The translations under genes were made by a program, and so were the position numbers. A stretch of 64,000 nucleotides of DNA from Simmondsia chinensis (Eukaryota; Streptophyta; Magnoliopsida; Caryophyllales; Simmondsiaceae), in assembly GCA_018398585.1 (NCBI GenBank), contig JAGTTD010000002.1:28574186-28638185 (forward strand). Direction: 5' to 3'. The notes beneath the pieces were generated by a model. That model was not told the origin of the DNA, searched no databases, and worked only from the letters and a program-made list of their open reading frames with translations. How positions within the stretch are numbered: position 1 is the first letter of the stretch; the number at the start of each line of letters is the position of its first letter. This document shows, piece by piece, positions 23,049 through 33,470 of this stretch.

Positions 23049-23082
23049 ACTAGCACCCATGAGCTCGAAGGAACATCACGAA

Positions 23083-23087
23083 GATAC
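23083..23087. repeat. Target-site duplication of element C, left copy (GATAC)
   Basis: GATAC precedes the 5' LTR of C. It occurs twice on the right side, at 25868-25872 and 25907-25911, because the LTR end and duplication were copied in tandem. Confidence 0.92.
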
Positions 23088-23636
23088 TGTTATGATTCCT
23101 ATAGGTGGGGCCTATGACAATTGTAATTAGAATAAATCATTAGTTTAGTATATGTCCTTAGTAGTATTTCCATAGCTTTAATTAGTGTGGGCTGCTGCTG
23201 TTGGTTTAGTGTAGCTGTTAGTATGATGTTCGAGCTCTAGGCTTAATGTTGCGTGTTACTCTTGATTTGTAATAACTAATTTGGCTTGGCGCCATAAGCT
23301 AGGATAGTTAGTTAGATATTTTAGAGTTAGTTAGAAGATATTTTGGATAGTTAGATATTTTGTTTGAGTCGGTTACTTGTGTAAGTCTAGGTTCATTGTA
23401 TTACTTTACTTTTATTGCCTATAAGTAGTAGTCAATTGTATTTTTTTAGATCATTCAAGGAAAATATCAACAAATATCTCAATTTGAGATCAAACCTTCT
23501 CTCTCTCATCTAACTCTTCTATTTCTCATCCCTATTTCTCTAATTTCTTATCTTAATTCACTTCTTTCTCATCTCATACTCTCATCTATCCTAATTTTAC
23601 TTAGCTTATGTTTGGGAATCGATCCCGAGCATAACA
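23088..23636 (+). repeat. 5' LTR of element C
   Basis: TGTTATGATTCC to GAGCATAACA. A TATA-like region lies near 23418-23428 (GCCTATAAGTA), followed by a long CT-rich leader like that of element B. Confidence 0.94.
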
Positions 23637-23637
23637 A

Positions 23638-23651
23638 TTGGTATCAGAGCC
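23638..23651 (+). promoter_or_regulatory. Primer-binding site of element C (tRNA-iMet)
   Basis: TTGGTATCAGAGCC, identical to that of element B and one base downstream of the LTR. Confidence 0.95.
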
Positions 23652-23984
23652 TCGTTTGGCTTCCAATCGAGCTCATAATCAAGAAAAATTCAAAATTAGA
23701 TTGTTGTTGCTGTGCAAGAGACTTTAGATGCTTTGCATTTGATTTAGTTGAATCAAATTCAACTAAATTGAGTTTGTATTGTGTCAAGCTTTGATGCTAG
23801 CTGCAATTTAATCAACAAAAACAAGATTCGGTGCTGATTTTAGCTCAGGATTCAGTTTAAATTGGATGTAATCAGAACCGTGAACAAGTGCAGTACATTG
23901 ATCATATTCAGCTTCTACTTTTGAGCTCAGAATTTGTTAATTCTGAGTGCGAACAAACAAAATTCAGTGAGCAAGGAATCGATC

Positions 23985-25070
23985 ATGAATTCTGGTACTA
24001 GCTTCGCAGCAGAGCAAGAGGAAGTTACATATGGTCAATTAAGCATTCAAATGAAGGAATTGATGGTTCAGTTTATGCAATCACAAAGGGAATTGGTGCA
24101 AGGATTTGACCAAAAGAGAAATGAACAAATTCAGCAAGTGGAAGAGCAACGAGTGAAATCTGTAGCTGAGAATGATGTTCCTCTGCAGTTTACTCAAGTG
24201 TTGACGCAAGATGAAGATAGAGCCACTCTAGCTAGATGCACGCAAGAAGTTTTTGCTGCAGAATCGCAGATTCCAGTGGAGAAATCTCATGTTCAGTTGG
24301 AAGATTTGCAAAATCTGATCACATGGTAGTTTAAAGAAGTGTTGGAACCTTCGATAGTGCAAGATCAACTTCTCAAATTGAATGTAGCAGTTTCAGTCCA
24401 AGATCTTGTTGCTGATTTAAAGCCTGCACAACATAAATTGATACAAATGCAAGCAAGCGATTCATTTCAGTTTGGAGAGTTGCACAACTCAATCAAAGAG
24501 CAAGATCAAATGAGTGAAGTTAGTGTTTATGCAACAAAGAACACTAACATTAGGTTCCTTAATCAAAGAGAACTGGAGCTTGTTGTTCAGATCAACAAAG
24601 AGGAGTGCAACAATGAATTGGACAAGTTAGAAGCTTGTATGGCTCAAGTTGAGAGCAAAGGACACCTTCCTAAAATATAAGCTAATGTTAGACCTCCCAA
24701 ATACCTTGGAGTGCTACTTCAAAAGCCAGTTAGGCAGTGGGAAAATCAGTTGGAAGTTGTGGCTGCAGGTCATTCTCATTCCTTAAGACAACAAGTTGTT
24801 AGCAAGAACTTGAAGCATTCAAACTGGAAAATTGTGCTGCAATTGTTTCCAATCTTCTCCCTAGTCTTCAAGATCCTTCGTATAGTCTTCAAGCACCTTC
24901 AATATTTCAAAGGGACACCTCTCAATTGGGAGGAGATATGCAAACTCTTTCTCCCTTGTTGCGGCAGTGCACTAAAGCATTGGAATTTCAGCTGCAAAAC
25001 TCAAGTTTTGAGCTGCATCCATAGCAATGGGTGGTACCTTGGACTAAAATTTGGGGTTTGGCTGATCTAG
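23985..25070 (+). pseudogene. Element C single ORF, 362 codons, gag-like N-terminus
   Basis: The ATG at 23985 (MNSGTSFAAEQEEV) opens a frame that continues to 25070, with in-frame stops at 24328-24330 (TAG) and 24678-24680 (TAA). The first two thirds are rich in Gln, Glu and Lys and look coiled-coil (KELMVQFMQSQRELVQGF), comparable in character to the N-terminal region of the element B gag. The C-terminal third has no recognised motif. No zinc knuckle or enzyme domain is present. If once made it could have bound element RNA, with enzymes supplied from elsewhere; this is inference. Confidence 0.7.
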
Positions 25071-25303
25071 TTTGATCTGGGAAGACCCGGATGAGTTCAA
25101 GACATCGAAACGCAACAATAGGAGCTGGAACAAGAGACAAATCCATATTTGCTGAATTAACAAGATGTGACCAGTTATTCAGATTCAGGCTTAAGTCTGT
25201 TGCAACTACAAAATTTCAGCAAGTTGATCTCCTTCAACTTCTACCTCTACATCGATAAGTTTCTTCATAGATCTCTCTTCCATTCTTGGGGACAAGAATG
25301 TTT

Positions 25304-25318
25304 TCAAGGGGAAGGGAA
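25304..25318 (+). promoter_or_regulatory. Polypurine tract of element C
   Basis: TCAAGGGGAAGGGAA ends directly at the 3' LTR start. It is the same as the tract of element A on the opposite strand. Confidence 0.9.
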
Positions 25319-25867
25319 TGTTATGATTCCTATAGGTGGGGCCTATGACAATTGTAATTAGAATAAATCATTAGTTTAGTATATGTCCTTAGTAGTATTT
25401 CCATCACTTTAATTAGTGTGGGCTGCTGCTGTTGGTTTAGTGTAGCCGTTAGTATGATGTTCTAACTCTAGGCTTAATGCTGCGTGTTACTCTTGAATTA
25501 TAATAACTAATTTGGCTTGGCGCCATAAGCTAGGATAGTTAGTTAGATATTTTAGAGTGAGTTAGAAGATATTTTGGATAGTTAGATATTTTGTTTGAGT
25601 CGGTTACTTGTGTAAGTCTAGGTTCATTGTATTACTTTACTTGTATTGCCTATAAGTAGTAGTCAATTGTATTTTTTCAGATCATTCAAGGAAAATATCA
25701 ACAAATATCTCAATTTGAGATCAAACCTTCTCTCTCTCATCTAACTCTTCTATTTCTCATCCCCATTTCTCTAATTTCTCATCTTAATTCACTTCTTTCT
25801 CATCTCATACTCTCATCTATCTCAATTTCACTTAGCTTATGTTTGGGAATCGATCCCGAGCATAACA
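25319..25867 (+). repeat. 3' LTR of element C
   Basis: 549 bp, equal in length to the 5' LTR. Its last 34 bases plus the 5-bp duplication are repeated in tandem at 25873-25911. Confidence 0.94.
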
Positions 25868-25911
25868 GATACAGCTTATGTTTGGGAATCCATCCCGAGC
25901 ATAACAGATAC
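25834..25911. repeat. 39-bp tandem duplication of LTR end plus target-site duplication
   Basis: Unit 25834-25872 (LTR end plus GATAC) is repeated at 25873-25911 with one mismatch (CGATCC against CCATCC). It arose during or after insertion of C. Confidence 0.95.
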
Positions 25912-26200
25912 CTAGTGGGAGCAACGGGAAGAGGAATAGGACTTAACTCCCTAATTTCATGTCTAACGGCTTGAATTAAGCCCTTGTGAGTCACAACCTG
26001 CATTACCAAGATAGGCACGACTTCAACTACCGTTTGCCTTGCCACGTCTTTGGCTATAAGGCTAGCAGTGGAAGATAAGGTTGAATTTATTTCAAAAAGA
26101 CTATCAATTTCTTTGTGATCTCTCTCACTCATTGAAGTCCCAACATTGTTGACATTGGTTCTCAAGGCAGGTGCATTTTCACCCCGATTCGCTAGAGTAC
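25912..26200 (-). pseudogene. Ogre 2 gag N-terminal fragment
   Basis: Minus-strand reading is nearly open (NVGTSMSERDHKEIDSLF; later VARQTVVEVVPILV and PLPVAPTRYL). It aligns by eye with Ogre 1 at 19610-19880. It is cut by element D at 26200 and resumes at 36350. Confidence 0.65.
26196..26200. repeat. Target-site duplication of element D, left copy (AGTAC)
   Basis: AGTAC before the 5' LTR; AATAC at 36350-36354 after the 3' LTR. One of five bases differs, which fits an old insertion. Confidence 0.7.
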
Positions 26201-27645
26201 TGATATATCCAATTTATTATACAATTATTCATATCATTTTAGTTCATTTTCTAACCATTATACATCAAATTTTTATTGCTATTGCTCGATTTTGCTCTTT
26301 TTTGCTTTTATTGCTATTTTCCTACAAAAACACTCATTTTGTGCTAAATCTTGCAAGTTTTTATCATCAAAATGAACAAGTGAATGCAAGATACATCAAA
26401 AAAAAAAGCCAAAAATGAGCAAAACATAACATTTTACACGGCTAAAGCATGAACACAACAAGAACATGTACAATTCACTTCAAAATGCAACAAGGGGCAG
26501 CGAAATGCACAAATCAAATGCAAGGATCAGTTAAACAATACATAAAAATCTTCAACTTGATGTGAAGACTGATTTTGGGCAGTGGAAAGCAAGAAAAAAA
26601 GTTAAAAAAATTAGCAAAATTAGCAAGTTGTGTGAAAACTGCAGTTTGGGAAGCAAGGGTGGCAACAACAACAAATAAGAATCAAGCTTATGTAATTTTT
26701 TATCTTTTTAACTTCCAACCTCATGTGCTATAAATGGGGGGGTTGTGGAAGTGTTTTGGCACCTCATCCAACAAAAAAAAAAAAAAACCAATACAAAGTA
26801 GAGAGAAGGATAGGAAAACCATAGGGAAGAAGAAGGATTTGTAATTTTGCATTTTTAAGTTCTTTCTATCCTTTTCTTCTTTAAAGTTCTTGGATTTTGT
26901 CTTACTGTTGCTTTATATTATGTCTATTATAAACTAATTTTATTTTTCCAAGGCTACAATGTCACCTAAGTTGTAATATATGCTCTTTTCTACTTCAATG
27001 TATTTAATGTTTGCTTATTGCATTATTGAAGTGTTTATCATTGTTCTTCATGAGTTTTGAATTCTTGATCATCATTTAAAGCCTATAATGATTCATAATG
27101 ATTCTAAGAGGAGATTTATGATGATTGCAAAAGTGATAAATACCACAAATTGAGCGAATGCTAGAGATAAATTAACGTAATTTGTATGGTCTTAAGCGAA
27201 AACCATGGATCTTCAAAACTCTTTTCTTATTTAAACTCATACAAGAGATTGATGAGTTAATATATAAAAGAGCATCCTAAATGTTTCTCAAGAGAGAATA
27301 TTTAGTAAATTAGGGTTTTCGACGATCAACATTTAATACCAAATTGAATATCGAGAAAAGAAAGGCGTATTGATGCAACTAGGTGAATCGGATGCCTTGG
27401 ATCTTATTAAATCATTCAACTCATCCAAAATTAGAAACCTTCTGATAAAAATCAATAAAAATTTAGTTCTTTTTCATTTTGTTTTGTTTCATTTCAAAAA
27501 CCTCAAATTTCGATCTTTAAAAATAGTGTAGAAACTACTAATTTCGGTACTCACTCAATAATCAATCCTTGTGGGATGATACACTACTCATTCTATATTA
27601 CTTGATATGACTTAGTGCACTTGCTAAGCAAACACAGTAAGCATA
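26201..27645 (+). repeat. 5' LTR of element D
   Basis: Starts TGATATATCC, parallel to TGATAATTCC of the other LTR. It ends near 27645 (AAGCATA), where the right LTR has AAGTATCA. It includes an A-rich run at 26774-26787. Confidence 0.88.
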
Positions 27646-27652
27646 GAGTTTT

Positions 27653-27669
27653 TGGCACCGTTGCTGGGA
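27653..27669 (+). promoter_or_regulatory. Primer-binding site of element D (tRNA-Asp type)
   Basis: TGGCACCGTTGCTGGGA matches the Asp-tRNA primer site used by Athila and Tat elements, with two or so substitutions. Confidence 0.88.
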
Positions 27670-27844
27670 TTGTTCTTATTTGAATGATATCGACACCAAC
27701 TAGTTTTTGTACTAATTTGAAGTTGTTTGTTAAAACTTGTAAATTTTCTTATGTTTGAAGAAGAAACTTTTTTTCTTTCATTTATTTCATTCACTTGATT
27801 GCATTTGCAAAGTTATTTTTACTTCAAAAATTCGTGTAGCAGCA

Positions 27845-27877
27845 CCCCCCCCCCCCCCCCCCCCCCCCCCAAAAAAA
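27845..27877. repeat. Poly-C run of 26 followed by 7 A
   Basis: An uninterrupted run of 26 C (27845-27870) then AAAAAAA in the leader of element D. Its length is likely to be unstable or an assembly estimate. Confidence 0.95.
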
Positions 27878-28243
27878 GGCTGTTATGTTTTGTTCATTTT
27901 GTGTTATTTTATTATTTTTCTAGTATTTTCTCCTTATTTTCACCTTTAATTTACTTATAAGTTCACTTTCTTAAGATTTTAAAAGTTAAAATTGTTATTT
28001 TTAAGATTTTCAAAAATTACTATTACTACTCCCCCCTATAAAATTTGGTTTTTGTAAGGTTTTGTGTTATATTTGTATATTTTTGAAGCTTTCTTATTAT
28101 TGTTATCCTTCTTTTAACTTTTTAGTTTTAGTTTGTTTTTCTTACTCTGTACGCAAAATCAAAACAAAAACAAAGTAAATTGCTTGGATCTTGAAATCAA
28201 AAGAACCCTTCGACAAATCAGGAAAACCAAACGAACTGAACCA

Positions 28244-29720
28244 ATGGCTAATAACAATAATAGTAATGATGATGAAAAACCTTTATAAGATTATGTTGTA
28301 CCAACTGTTGGTGGATGCACTTCTAGCATCCAACATCCACCAATACAAGCAAACAATTTTGAAATTAAACCCGCCATAATACAAATAATTCAACAGACTG
28401 TTCAGTTTGCTGTCTACCTAGTGAGGACCCGAATCTGCATATCATTAACTTCTTAAAGATATGCGACACATTTAAGCATAATGGTGTCAGCGATGATGCC
28501 ATTCGCTTAAAACTGTTTACGTTCTCACTAAGTGACAAAGCCAAAACGTGGTTAATGTTATTACCACCAGCTACTATCACTTCATGGGATGATTTGGCAC
28601 CAAAATTTCTTGCTAAATATTTTCCACCTACGAAATCAGCCAAAATGAGGAATGACCTTACCTCTTTTGTGTAATACGATATGGAATCATTGTATAAAGC
28701 ATGGGAACGCTATAAAAAGCTTTTAAGAAGGGTTCCACACCTTGGTTTACCAGGTTGGACACAAGTCCAAACTTTTTACAATGGTTTGGCACCTAATACC
28801 CAAAAGATGGTTGATGCGGCTGTAAGAGGAGCCCCAAACAGCAAGACCCCTAATGAAGCATACAAGTTGCTAAAGGTAAAGGCTAGCAACAACTATGTAA
28901 GAACAGCTGATTGAAGGAAACTTACAGGTGTTCACGAGGTAGACACATTGAGCACATTTCCGTTCAAATTTGAATGATTCGGAAACAATTAGGTAACATG
29001 GGTGTTAATGCAATTCATCCTTCTATGCTAACATGTGAGTTTTGCATAGGAAATCATGCGAGCCTAGAATGTCAAACAGGGAACTCTTTCGCCACAACAA
29101 GCCATGAAAAAGCCAATTTTGTTTCAAATCTTCAAAAACCACAACACAATCTCTACTCTAACACTTACAATCCTGGGTGAAGAAACCACCCAAAATTTTC
29201 ATGTAGTAACCCAGGGCTCAAAAACAACATATTCAACCACTAGAAGAAAAGAAACTTGATCTTGAAGATATATTTAGTAAGTTTGTGCAAGAAACCAGAA
29301 GTTTCATGCAAAAAACTAAATCAAATCTTCGAAATCATGAAGCTTCAATTAGAAACCTCGGGATCCAAATCGGACGAATTTCAAACCAACTCTCTGATAG
29401 GTCTCAAGGTTCCTTGCCTAGTAACATAAGTACTAACCCGCAAGAGCAAGTAAAAGCAATTGAATTAAGAAGTGGGAAAACTCTGAATGAACCAAATTCG
29501 GTAACCAAGACCACACAAAATGAGCAACCCATAATCGACCTGTCCGCATATACGAACCAAGAAATTGAAAATGAGGAGGGGAAAAAATTCAAAATAAAGA
29601 CAAACCAAAAAGGATGGAACCTCAACCCTACAAACCAAAGGTCCCATTCCCGCAACGTTTCAAAAAGACAAAAGCAGGCAAACAATTTGTTAAATTTTAG
29701 GAAACTTTCGAAAAGTTAAA
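28244..29720 (+). pseudogene. Element D gag
   Basis: Likely start ATG at 28244 (MANNNNSNDDEKPL, then TAA). Homology continues through EIKPAIIQIIQQTVQF, LTSFV and, in another frame from 28681, MESLYKAWERYKKLLRRVPHLGLPGWTQ, the Athila capsid. A C-x2-C-H-C-like knuckle reads CEFCIGNHASLECQ (about 29035-29076). The later part (29285-29719) is a charged linker with KAIELRSGKTL. It has at least two frameshifts and several stops. Confidence 0.85.
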
Positions 29721-29742
29721 TATTCATGTCCCTTTTGCTGAC

Positions 29743-30250
29743 ATGTTAGAGCAGATGCCTAGATATGCAAAATTTATGAAGGAAATCCTGTCTAGCAAAA
29801 GAAAGTTGAGAGAATTCAAAACAGTGGCACTAACTGAAGAATGCAGTGCCATACTCCAAAAGAAGTTACCTCCTAAGCTAAAAGATCCAGGGAGTTTCAC
29901 TATACCTTACACCATTGGCACCATTAGTTTTGATAAAGTTTTATGCGATTTAGGTGAAAGTATTAATTTAATGCATCTCTCTGTGTTCATGAAGCTTGGC
30001 TTAGGAGAGGTGAAACCCACAACAGTATCTCTCCAACTTGCGGATAGATCGATCAAGTATCCAAGAGGTGTGATTGAGTACGTCTTAGTGAAGGTTGATA
30101 AATTCATCTTCCCGGCCGATTTCACACGTGCTTGATATGGAAGAGGATCGCGAGATACCTCTTATTCTGGGCCGACCCATCCTTGCCACAGGAAGGAGCC
30201 TAATTGATGTGCAAGAAGAGAAACTTATCTTAAAGATGCAAGATGAGTAG
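29743..30250 (+). pseudogene. Element D protease region
   Basis: The frame 29743-30135 contains FDKVLCDLGESINLMHLSVF, where the aspartic protease DxG/S motif reads DLGES. Then come VSLQLADRSIKYPRGVIEYV and DKFIFPADF, all typical of Athila. A frame change near 30130 is followed by MEEDREIPLILGRP, the end of the domain. It is non-functional because of the frame breaks. Confidence 0.85.
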
Positions 30251-30520
30251 GTAACCTTCAATGTTGTTAATGCTATACAATTTTCCACTAACATGGATTC
30301 TTGTTTCAAGGTTGATATTGTCGACGAGTTGTTAGCCGAGACATTCAGGGACACATTCCCTAAGTTACCTTTTCAAGCGTGTCTAACAAAGTCAGGGACC
30401 TTAGACGCAGAGAATGAGTTGATAAGGGAATGTTCCCAATACCTAAAAGGTTGTGAACCTTTTGATTTGCCCCATGAACCAAGAGTGGAAAACATACAAG
30501 CGATTGAAACTTAGCAAACA

Positions 30521-31440
30521 ATGAAGGAAAATGAGCCTCCAAATCTAGAGCTCAAGCCATTGCCGCCTCATCTCAAGTATACTTATCTTAGTAATTCTAA
30601 TACTTGTCATGTTATTATTAATACTTCTTTGAGTAATGTCGAACAGGAAAGATTGCTTAGAGTTCTAAGAGAGCATAAATTAGCAATCAGATGGATCATG
30701 TCAGACATCAAGGGAATTAGCCCTTCCTTATGCATGCATAAAATCCTCATGGAGGACATCTTCAAGCCTATCGTGCAACCACAACGGCGATTAAACCCTG
30801 CTACGAAGGTGGTGGTAAGGAAATAAGTTGTCAAGTTATTAGATGCCAGGATCATTTATTCCATATCCGATAGTCCATGGGTCAATCCAGTATAAGTAGT
30901 TCTAAAGAAAAGGGGCATAACCGTAGTGGAAAATGAGAACAATAAGCTTATACCTATTAGGACCGTCACAGGGTGGCGAGATATATAGATTCCAGAAAAC
31001 TTAATGACGCTACCTGAAAAGACCATTTTCCCTTGCCATTCATTGATCAAATGTTAGAAAAACTGGCGGGCCATTCATAATTCTGTTTCCTTAATGGTTA
31101 TTCTGGATACAACCAAATTACAATAGCATCGGAAGATCAAGAAAATACCACTTTTACTTGTCCATATGGTACCTTTGCCTATAGGAGAATGCCTTTTGGA
31201 TTATGCAATGCTCCTGTGAGTTTTCAGCGATGTATGATGGCAATCTTTAGTGATATGGTGAAAAATTTCGCAGAGGCGTTTAAGGATTATTTTTCAGTCT
31301 TTGTTGCCTCATTTGATAATTGTTTAGCTAACCTCTCTATGGTATTGCAAAGATACATTGACTTTAGTCTTGTGTTGAATTGGGAGAAATGTCATTTCAC
31401 GGTGCAAGAAGAAATTGGGTTAGGGCATATAATCTCATAA
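30521..31440 (+). pseudogene. Element D reverse transcriptase
   Basis: RT begins after ISPSLCMHKILMEDIFKPIVQPQRRLNPA (about 30715-30800). Motifs for the fingers are split by stops at 30824 and near 30895. GYSGYNQITIAS is near 31095 and MPFGLCNAPVSFQRCMM at 31189. The catalytic FMDDFSVF box reads FKDYFSVF near 31284, so the second metal-binding Asp is Tyr. A TAA ends the run at 31438-31440 (GHIIS). Inactive. Confidence 0.87.
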
Positions 31441-31679
31441 AGGGGAATGGAGGTTGATAGAGCAAAAACTAAAGTAATAGAGTGATTATCGTGCTTTACT
31501 AATGTTAAGGGCATTCGGAGTTTCTTAGGTCATGTAGGTTTCTATACAAGGTTTATTAAGGACTTCTTTAAGATCACCAAGCCTCTCTACAATTTATTGA
31601 TGGAGGATGTCCCTTTTAACTTTGATAGTAACTGCATGCATGCTTTTGAAACTATGAAAAATAAACTAGTGTCAGCACC

Positions 31680-32120
31680 AATAATCTTAGCATCTGACTA
31701 CACTTTGAACTTATGTACGATGCTAGTGACTATGCAGTAGGGGCTTTTATGTGTGATCCTAGTGACTATGCAGTAGGGGCCTTGCCGGAGCAAAGAAGGA
31801 ACAAAAATTTTCATGTAATTTACTACACTGGTAAGACTTTAACGGACGCACAGGTTAACTATGCTACCACCGAAAAAGATTTACTAGCTGTTGTTTCTGC
31901 ATTTGACAAATTTCATTCCTACTTGCTAAATTCTAAGGTAATTGTTTGCACTGATCATTCTACTCTTAAACACCTCTTTGCAAAACAGTATGCAAAACCA
32001 AGACTAATAAGATGAATTTTATTGCTTTAAGAATTCAATTTAGAAATCCGGGACAAAAAGGTAACAAAAAATGTTGTGGCGGATCATTTAGCACGCCTTG
32101 AACGAAAGGACGAAAGTCCC
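31680..32120 (+). pseudogene. Element D RNase H with internal 36-bp duplication
   Basis: YDASDYAVGAF (31713 onward) is the RNase H start with its first Asp. It is immediately repeated as CDPSDYAVGAL, then QRRNKNFHVIYYTGKTL, YATTEKDLLAVV and VCTDHSTLKHLF, all canonical. It ends after VVADHLARLE near 32100. Confidence 0.87.
31719..31790. repeat. 36-bp in-frame tandem duplication in RNase H
   Basis: Units 31719-31754 and 31755-31790 match at most positions (TAGTGACTATGCAGTAGGGG in both). Twelve residues are added without breaking the frame. Confidence 0.93.
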
Positions 32121-32302
32121 TCTATCAATAAAAAAATTCCCGCGTGAAAATCTTATGATGGTAAGCGAAAATCCTACTGATCCATGATATGCTGACATTG
32201 TTAACTATTTGGTTGCACAGGAACTGCCCAAGGACATGACATATCAAAAAAAGAAGAAGTTCTTCGCTAATTTGAAGCATCATTTTTTGGGAAAAACCAT
32301 TC

Positions 32303-33470
32303 TTGTATTGGCATTGTGCAAACCAAATCATTCGGAGATGTATACCTGAAGAGGAAGTGGAAGACATTCTGCGCCATTGCCACTCTCTTGAAACTGGTGG
32401 CCATTATGGTGCAACAAGGACTGCAGCTAAGGTTTTACAATTTGAATTTTATTGGCCTACACTTTTTAAAGATGCTTTCAAATTTGTTAGTAAATGTGAT
32501 CGATGTTAAAGGATAGAAAATATTTCCAAGAGACATAAAATGCCCCTAAACAACATTTTAGTTGTTGAATTATTTGACGTTTGGGGGGATTGATTTCATG
32601 AGTCCTTTCCCTTCATCATTTTCTAACAGATTTATTTTGGTGGTTGTAGAATATGCATCAAAGTGGGTTGAAGTAGCTGCTTTTCCTACCAATGATGCTA
32701 GAGTTGTGGTAAACTTTGTAAGAAAAAACATCTTTTCTCGATTTGGAACTCCTATAGCAATTATAAGTGATGGCGGAAAACACTTTTGTGACTATCAACT
32801 TAAAGCTTTATTTAGTAAGTATGGAGCCACACACCATGTGGCTGTTCCATACCATCCTCAAACAAGTGGTCAAGTAGAAATTTTAAATCGAGAATTGAAA
32901 ACTATTCTTGAAAAATAGTTAGTGCTTCTAGGAAAGATTGGTTAAAAAAGTTAGATGACACGCTTTAGGCGTATAGAACAGCATTCAAAACACCAATTGG
33001 AATGTCTCCATATTGACTGGTTTATGGCAAAGCATGCCATTTACCAGTAGAATTGGAACATAAAGCATACTAGGCTATAAAAACCTTCAACTTTAATTTA
33101 GAAGTTGCAAGAGAAAAGTGGCAACTGCAAATCAATTAGATAGATGAGTTCAGAAATTAAGCCTATGAAAATGCTCGAATTTACAAAGACTAGACCAAAA
33201 GAGGGCATGACAAGCACATTCTGAATAGGGAATTTGTAGTCGGACAAAAAGTTTTACTTTTTAACTCCCAATTACGACTTTTCCCAGGGAAATTGCGCAC
33301 CAGATGGTCAGGACCCTTTGTTGTGACTCATATTTTTCCATATGGCATTGTCGAGATTCAAGATGAGAAGAAGGGCACATTCAAAGTTAACAGTCAAAGG
33401 CTGAAACTTTATATTGATGGAGAGCTCGAACCACAGAAATCCTCCATTCATCCCAATAACGTCGAATGAT
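32303..33470 (+). pseudogene. Element D integrase
   Basis: The zinc region shows IIRRCIPEEEVEDILRHCHSLETGGHYG and KCDRC (32330-32509). The core follows after a frame change: GIDFMSPFPSSF (32589 onward), YASKWVEVAAF, IISDGGKHF and HHVAVPYHPQTSGQVEILNRELK, with D, D and E all present. A TAG near 32917 and later stops break the C-terminal part, which is readable to about 33470 (GPFVVTHIFPYG). Confidence 0.87.

Larger units (their letters stand above)
2050..23055 (-). mobile_element. Ogre/Tat-lineage Ty3/gypsy retrotransposon (Ogre 1), nested host of A, B and a solo LTR
   Basis: The pieces, read on the minus strand from right to left, are: 5' LTR (about 20497-21234 plus 23049-23055), leader and gag (18772-20450 and 10700-12946), protease (10183-10578), a deleted RT, RNase H (8561-9300) and integrase (7911-8500 and 2050-2708). 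The gaps are filled exactly by elements A, B and a solo LTR, each flanked by a 5-bp duplication. The reading frame resumes across the B gap (RGYKIPEF then TLFSGERTM) and the A gap (integrase DIIGE then YFTKWVEAKPY). The lineage call rests on the integrase and RNase H wording typical of Tat/Ogre (AENEALIIGL, TPFHLTYGHDALLPMEV). The 3' LTR is missing on the left. All frames are broken. Confidence 0.85.
23088..25867 (+). mobile_element. Complete non-autonomous LTR retrotransposon C (2.8 kb)
   Basis: Two 549-bp LTRs (23088-23636 and 25319-25867), an iMet PBS at 23638-23651 and the PPT AAGGGGAAGGGAA at its 3' end. The 1.7-kb inside carries one gag-like frame and no protease, RT or integrase. The LTRs differ by about 4 per 100 bases by eye. 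It is inserted in the Ogre 2 gag. Confidence 0.94.

Noticed and set aside
27755..27949. Proline-rich small protein
   Set aside because: It is a translation of the poly-C run in the leader of element D.
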